Shown piece after piece: positions 61,174 through 64,000 of a stretch of DNA of 64,000 bases. Position numbers and translations under genes: made by a program. The notes under the pieces were generated by a model. It was not told the DNA's origin and searched no databases. It saw only the letters and a program-made list of their open reading frames with translations. Origin of the DNA: Solirubrobacter deserti (lineage in GTDB: Bacteria; Actinomycetota; Thermoleophilia; Solirubrobacterales; Solirubrobacteraceae); assembly GCF_027587175.1 (NCBI RefSeq), contig NZ_JAPCID010000003.1, positions 80,507-144,506 on the forward strand, in the 5' to 3' direction. Every line of letters begins with the position of its first letter. Within the stretch, counting starts at the first letter, position 1.

Positions 61174-62462
61174 CCGAGCGCTCGATCCAGGTCGAAGATG
61201 ATGTCGTCGACGTCCTCGATGCCGACGCTGATGCGCACGAGCTCCGGCAGCACGCCGGCGGCCTCGAGCGCGGCGGTGGAGAGCTGGCGGTGCGTGGTGG
61301 AGGCGGGGTGGATCACGAGCGTGCGCGTGTCGCCGACGTTGGCCAGGTGCGAGCACAGCTCGACGCGGCCGATGAACGCCTCGCCCGCTTCCCGCCCGCC
61401 TTCGCAGCCGAAGCTGAACACGGCGCCCGGGCCCTTGGGCAGGTACTTGTTGGCCAGCGCGTGGTTGGGGTCGTCCGGGAGTCCGCCGTAGCGGACCCAG
61501 GAGACGCGCGGGTCGGCCTGCAGCCACTCCGCGATCCGCTGGGCGTTGGCCACGTGCGCGTCCATCCGCAGCGGCAGCGTCTCCATGCCCTGCAGGATCA
61601 GGAAGGCGTTGAACGGCGACAGCACGCCGCCGAGGTTGCGCAGGCCCTCGACGCGCAGCTTGGTGGCGAAGCCGTACTCGCCGAAGTTGTCCCAGAAGCG
61701 CAGGTTGCCGTAGGTCGCGACCGGCTCGGTCATCACCGGGAAGTTGCCGTTGTCCCACGGGAAGCGGCCCGAGTCGACGATCACGCCCGCGATCGACGTG
61801 CCGTGCCCGCCGAGGTACTTGGTGGCGCTGTGGATGACGACGTCGGCGCCGAAGTCGAGCGGGCGGCACAGGTACGGGCTCGCGAGCGTGGAGTCCACGA
61901 CGAGCGGGAGCCCGGCCGCGTGGGCGATCTCGCTGAGCGCCTCGAGGTCCGCGATGATGCCCGACGGGTTGGCCACGATCTCCGTGTACAGCAGCTTGGT
62001 GCGGCCGGGGATGATGGCGTCCGCGAACGCCTGCGGGTCATCGGCGGAGACGAACGTCGTCTCGATGCCGAGCCGGCGCAGCGTGACGTTGAGCAGCGTG
62101 AACGTGCCGCCGTAGAGGGCGCTGGACGCGACGACGTGGTCACCGGCGTCGCACAGCTGCGTGAACAGCAGCGTCTCCGCGGCCTGGCCGCTGGACGTGG
62201 CGACGGCGCCGATCCCGCCCTCGAGGCTCGCGACCCGCTCCTCCAGCGCCGCGACCGTCGGGTTGCCCAGCCGCGAGTAGATGTTCCCGTACTTCTGCAG
62301 CGCGAACAGGTCGGCCGCGTCCTCGGTGTCCTCGAACACGAACGAGGTCGTCTGGTAGATCGGCACGGCGCGAGCCCCGGTCGTCGGGTCAGGGCGCGCG
62401 CCGGCGTGGATCGCGCGTGTGCGCATGCCCCAATCGCGGTCTGCAGGGTCGCTCATGCCCAT
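61170..62462 (-). CDS. metY: O-acetylhomoserine sulfhydrylase
   Basis: The 430-residue PLP enzyme (Cys/Met metabolism family) has YGNIYSRLGNPT, TSSGQAAETLL, VVDSTLASPYLCRPL, and the PLP lysine in VIHSATKYLGGHG. The long form (about 430 residues) fits MetY rather than cystathionine enzymes. It makes homocysteine from O-acetylhomoserine and sulphide. ATG 62462 or 62456 are both possible. It is the first gene of metY-CoA-binding-metX. Confidence 0.92.
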   Translation of the reverse strand: MGMSDPADRDWGMRTRAIHAGARPDPTTGARAVPIYQTTSFVFEDTEDAADLFALQKYGNIYSRLGNPTVAALEERVASLEGGIGAVATSSGQAAETLLFTQLCDAGDHVVASSALYGGTFTLLNVTLRRLGIETTFVSADDPQAFADAIIPGRTKLLYTEIVANPSGIIADLEALSEIAHAAGLPLVVDSTLASPYLCRPLDFGADVVIHSATKYLGGHGTSIAGVIVDSGRFPWDNGNFPVMTEPVATYGNLRFWDNFGEYGFATKLRVEGLRNLGGVLSPFNAFLILQGMETLPLRMDAHVANAQRIAEWLQADPRVSWVRYGGLPDDPNHALANKYLPKGPGAVFSFGCEGGREAGEAFIGRVELCSHLANVGDTRTLVIHPASTTHRQLSTAALEAAGVLPELVRISVGIEDVDDIIFDLDRALG

Positions 62463-62687
62463 GACGGTACCGAGGGCCACAGGCGGGCCTGCGGGGGAGG
62501 CGGGTCAGAGCGCCAACAACGCCCGCTGTACGAGTGCTTGCAGTTTCACTCACCGACTTTTCCGGTGCATTGCGGTGGAATGCCTTATGCCGAGAAAGAG
62601 GCGACGATGCACCTGCAAGCGGGCATAAACCGGACCTGGCCAAGGGTATAGCGTGGCCGCGTCTTTATGAAAGCGGCAGGGGGATCG

Positions 62688-63884
62688 ATGCGGCGAGCAG
62701 TTCTTATTGGTGCGGTGTTGGTAGCGAGCCTGGCAATGGCGGTACCGGCATCGGCGCAGCGCCACAGCCCTTCGACGTGTGCCGAGAACGACCTACTGCT
62801 GTCGACCGGCCGTGACCGGACGGACGGCATCTACAGCTCCGGCGAGCTTGTCACGTACACGGTAAGCATCACCAACCAGGGTGCGCGCACGTGCGACGTC
62901 GAGAAGGTCAACGTCTTCATCAGGTTCCCGGGTCCGGATGGCAAGCCCGCCGGCCCGATGACGCGTGTGACGACGGATGCCGCCTATCCGGCGGGGACGC
63001 CGAAGCACACGATCGGCACGTTCACGCACAGGCTCGTCCTCAATCCCGGCGTGAAGCTGGCCCAGGCCGAGGCGACGATCACGAACGGCATGCTGCAGTC
63101 TCTCGACGGCGCGCTGGACCCCTTCAACCGGTACAACACCGTCAGCCTGATCATCGTGCCGCCGACGCTCACGATCGACAAGAAGGGCTCGATCGAGACC
63201 GGGGTGGGTCCGCAGAACGTGGACTACACCTACGAGGTGCGGAACACGAGCAAGCCGCCGATCCCGCTTTCGCAGGTCGCGGTCGAGGATGACATCTGCA
63301 CCAACCCGGTGTACAGAAGCGGCGACAACGGCGACGGCCAGTTGGCGGTCGGCGAGGTCTACATCTTCACTTGCTCGATGCTGCACCAGGCGCCGGGCTC
63401 ATACACGAACACGGCCAAGGCCTGCGCCTACAACGCGCTCGACCCGCGGCCGGAGTCGAAAGTGTGCTCGCCGCCGGACACGTGGACGGTCGTGCTGACG
63501 AACCCGCCGGGCAACCCGCCCGCGAGCCCGCCCGCCCAGAACCCGCCGCCGGTTCCGGCCGCCGGCGTCAAGCCGGCCAACGCGACGCAGGCGCCGTGCG
63601 AGATCGCGTCGCCCACCGGCCTGACCGTGCGCGCGGGTGAGCTGACCACGATCCGCGTGCGCGTGCGCAACGTGGACGCGGGCACGCAGGCGCGCATCAC
63701 GCTTCCGGGCGGGAAGGTCCTGCGGGCGAACACGAACTCGTCCGGGACGGCGACGTTCCGCGTCCGGCCGACCAAGTCGGGCCGCGCGACGATCCGCGTG
63801 GCGCAGTGCTCGGACGTGGCGCGCTTCACGGTCCGGCAGCCGCGGCAGGTCCAATCGCGGCGGACGCCGCGGGTGACCGGCTAA
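62688..63884 (+). CDS. Secreted DUF11-like repeat protein
   Basis: ATG 62688 follows a G-rich ribosome site; ATG 62667 is an alternative. The 398-residue product has a signal peptide (LIGAVLVASLAMAVPASAQ), two DUF11-like beta-sandwich parts (SSGELVTYTVSITNQGARTC, VDYTYEVRNTSKPP, SYTNTAKACAY), a proline-rich linker and a C-terminal beta-sandwich (GTATFRVRPTKSGRATIRV). It is likely a surface or matrix protein with no enzymatic motif. Confidence 0.75.
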   Translation: MRRAVLIGAVLVASLAMAVPASAQRHSPSTCAENDLLLSTGRDRTDGIYSSGELVTYTVSITNQGARTCDVEKVNVFIRFPGPDGKPAGPMTRVTTDAAYPAGTPKHTIGTFTHRLVLNPGVKLAQAEATITNGMLQSLDGALDPFNRYNTVSLIIVPPTLTIDKKGSIETGVGPQNVDYTYEVRNTSKPPIPLSQVAVEDDICTNPVYRSGDNGDGQLAVGEVYIFTCSMLHQAPGSYTNTAKACAYNALDPRPESKVCSPPDTWTVVLTNPPGNPPASPPAQNPPPVPAAGVKPANATQAPCEIASPTGLTVRAGELTTIRVRVRNVDAGTQARITLPGGKVLRANTNSSGTATFRVRPTKSGRATIRVAQCSDVARFTVRQPRQVQSRRTPRVTG

Positions 63885-63894
63885 AAAGGGGCGC

Positions 63895-64000
63895 ATGGTC
63901 TTCCAGAAGTTGGTGGTGCGGGCGGAGGCGGCGGGCGGGGCGGGGGGCGGGGGGGCGGGGGGGGGGGGCGGGGGGGGCGCGGGGGGGGGGGGGGGGGGGT
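63895..64000 (+). CDS. Partial CDS running into low-quality sequence
   Basis: ATG 63895 follows AAAAAGGGG, a good ribosome site. The first residues, MVFQKLVVRAEAAG, look plausible. From about 63915 the sequence becomes G runs with rare C and A, so nothing after residue ~10 can be trusted. Confidence 0.25.
   Translation, partial: MVFQKLVVRAEAAGGAGGGGAGGGGGGGAGGGGGG
63915..64000. other. G-rich low-complexity tail, probable sequence artefact
   Basis: The last ~85 bases are almost all G. Such composition is not like any gene or repeat elsewhere in the window and is typical of an assembly or read-quality artefact at a contig end. Confidence 0.7.

Noticed and set aside
62463..62687. Possible SAM riboswitch upstream of metY
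   Set aside because: The leader has short hairpins, but none of the SAM-I, SAM-II, SAM-IV or SAH consensus blocks could be found by eye.

Overview
The window is high-GC DNA with strong G/C third positions and many ATGA, GTGA and TTGA start/stop overlaps. Gene content (DUF2945/DUF3140 pair, DICT-domain protein, BsaP in the biotin operon, arginine-rich secreted beta-sandwich proteins, an actinobacterial RepSA element) points to Actinomycetota, most likely Thermoleophilia/Solirubrobacterales. That placement is inferred from gene content only. The last ~85 bases decay into near-pure G, so the window probably ends at a contig end.

Layout. 1-10.4 kb is chromosomal: an alarmone-hydrolase-like HD protein, an Lrp-controlled amino-acid transporter, small hypothetical proteins, an esterase, a DUF2461 protein, a PhoX-type phosphatase and an alpha/beta hydrolase. 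10,505-32,298 is an integrated conjugative element. It is bounded by an exact 46-bp direct repeat equal to the 3' part of tRNA-Thr(GGT), and the intact tRNA lies at the right end beside the integrase. Left to right it carries a Gram-positive type IV secretion operon (TcpC, small membrane protein, TcpE, VirB4, VirB6, a second TcpC-like protein, a muralytic enzyme), a HicAB toxin-antitoxin locus with a one-base frameshift in hicA, and an HNH protein. A lower-GC minus-strand operon follows (XRE regulator, CutA, ParB/Srx-like protein, putative PD-(D/E)XK nuclease, cytosine-5 methyltransferase, two unknown proteins). The right end holds the replication/excision/integration module (regulator, FtsK-like ATPase, RepSA, two HTH proteins, tyrosine integrase).

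32.3-64 kb is chromosomal again. It has a sugar-acid/hydroxy-acid catabolic cluster (LhgO, IlvD/Edd dehydratase, divergent RraA-like aldolase) and a metallophosphoesterase coupled to a full biotin operon bioA-bioD-bioB-bsaP-bioF. A TerC gene follows behind a probable yybP-ykoY (Mn2+) riboswitch whose 5' strand lies inside the 3' end of bioF. Next come a C45 hydrolase and polysaccharide deacetylase, an EAL-DICT gene with a frameshift, and a three-gene secreted operon in which two related beta-sandwich proteins flank a subtilisin-like protease. The rest is a frameshifted beta-propeller lectin-like gene, a GGDEF-EAL protein, a MatB-like acyl-CoA synthetase, an OmpR regulator with a hybrid kinase, a methionine operon (metY, CoA-binding protein, metX, thioesterase-like protein lacking its serine) and a secreted DUF11-like protein.

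Best leads: the ParB-like/nuclease/methyltransferase/CutA operon in the element as an undescribed restriction-type defence; the SD-sequestering riboswitch overlapping bioF and terC; the 52-residue BsaP; and the protease/paralog secreted operon. Three single-base frameshifts sit in G/C-rich tracts and could be sequence errors.
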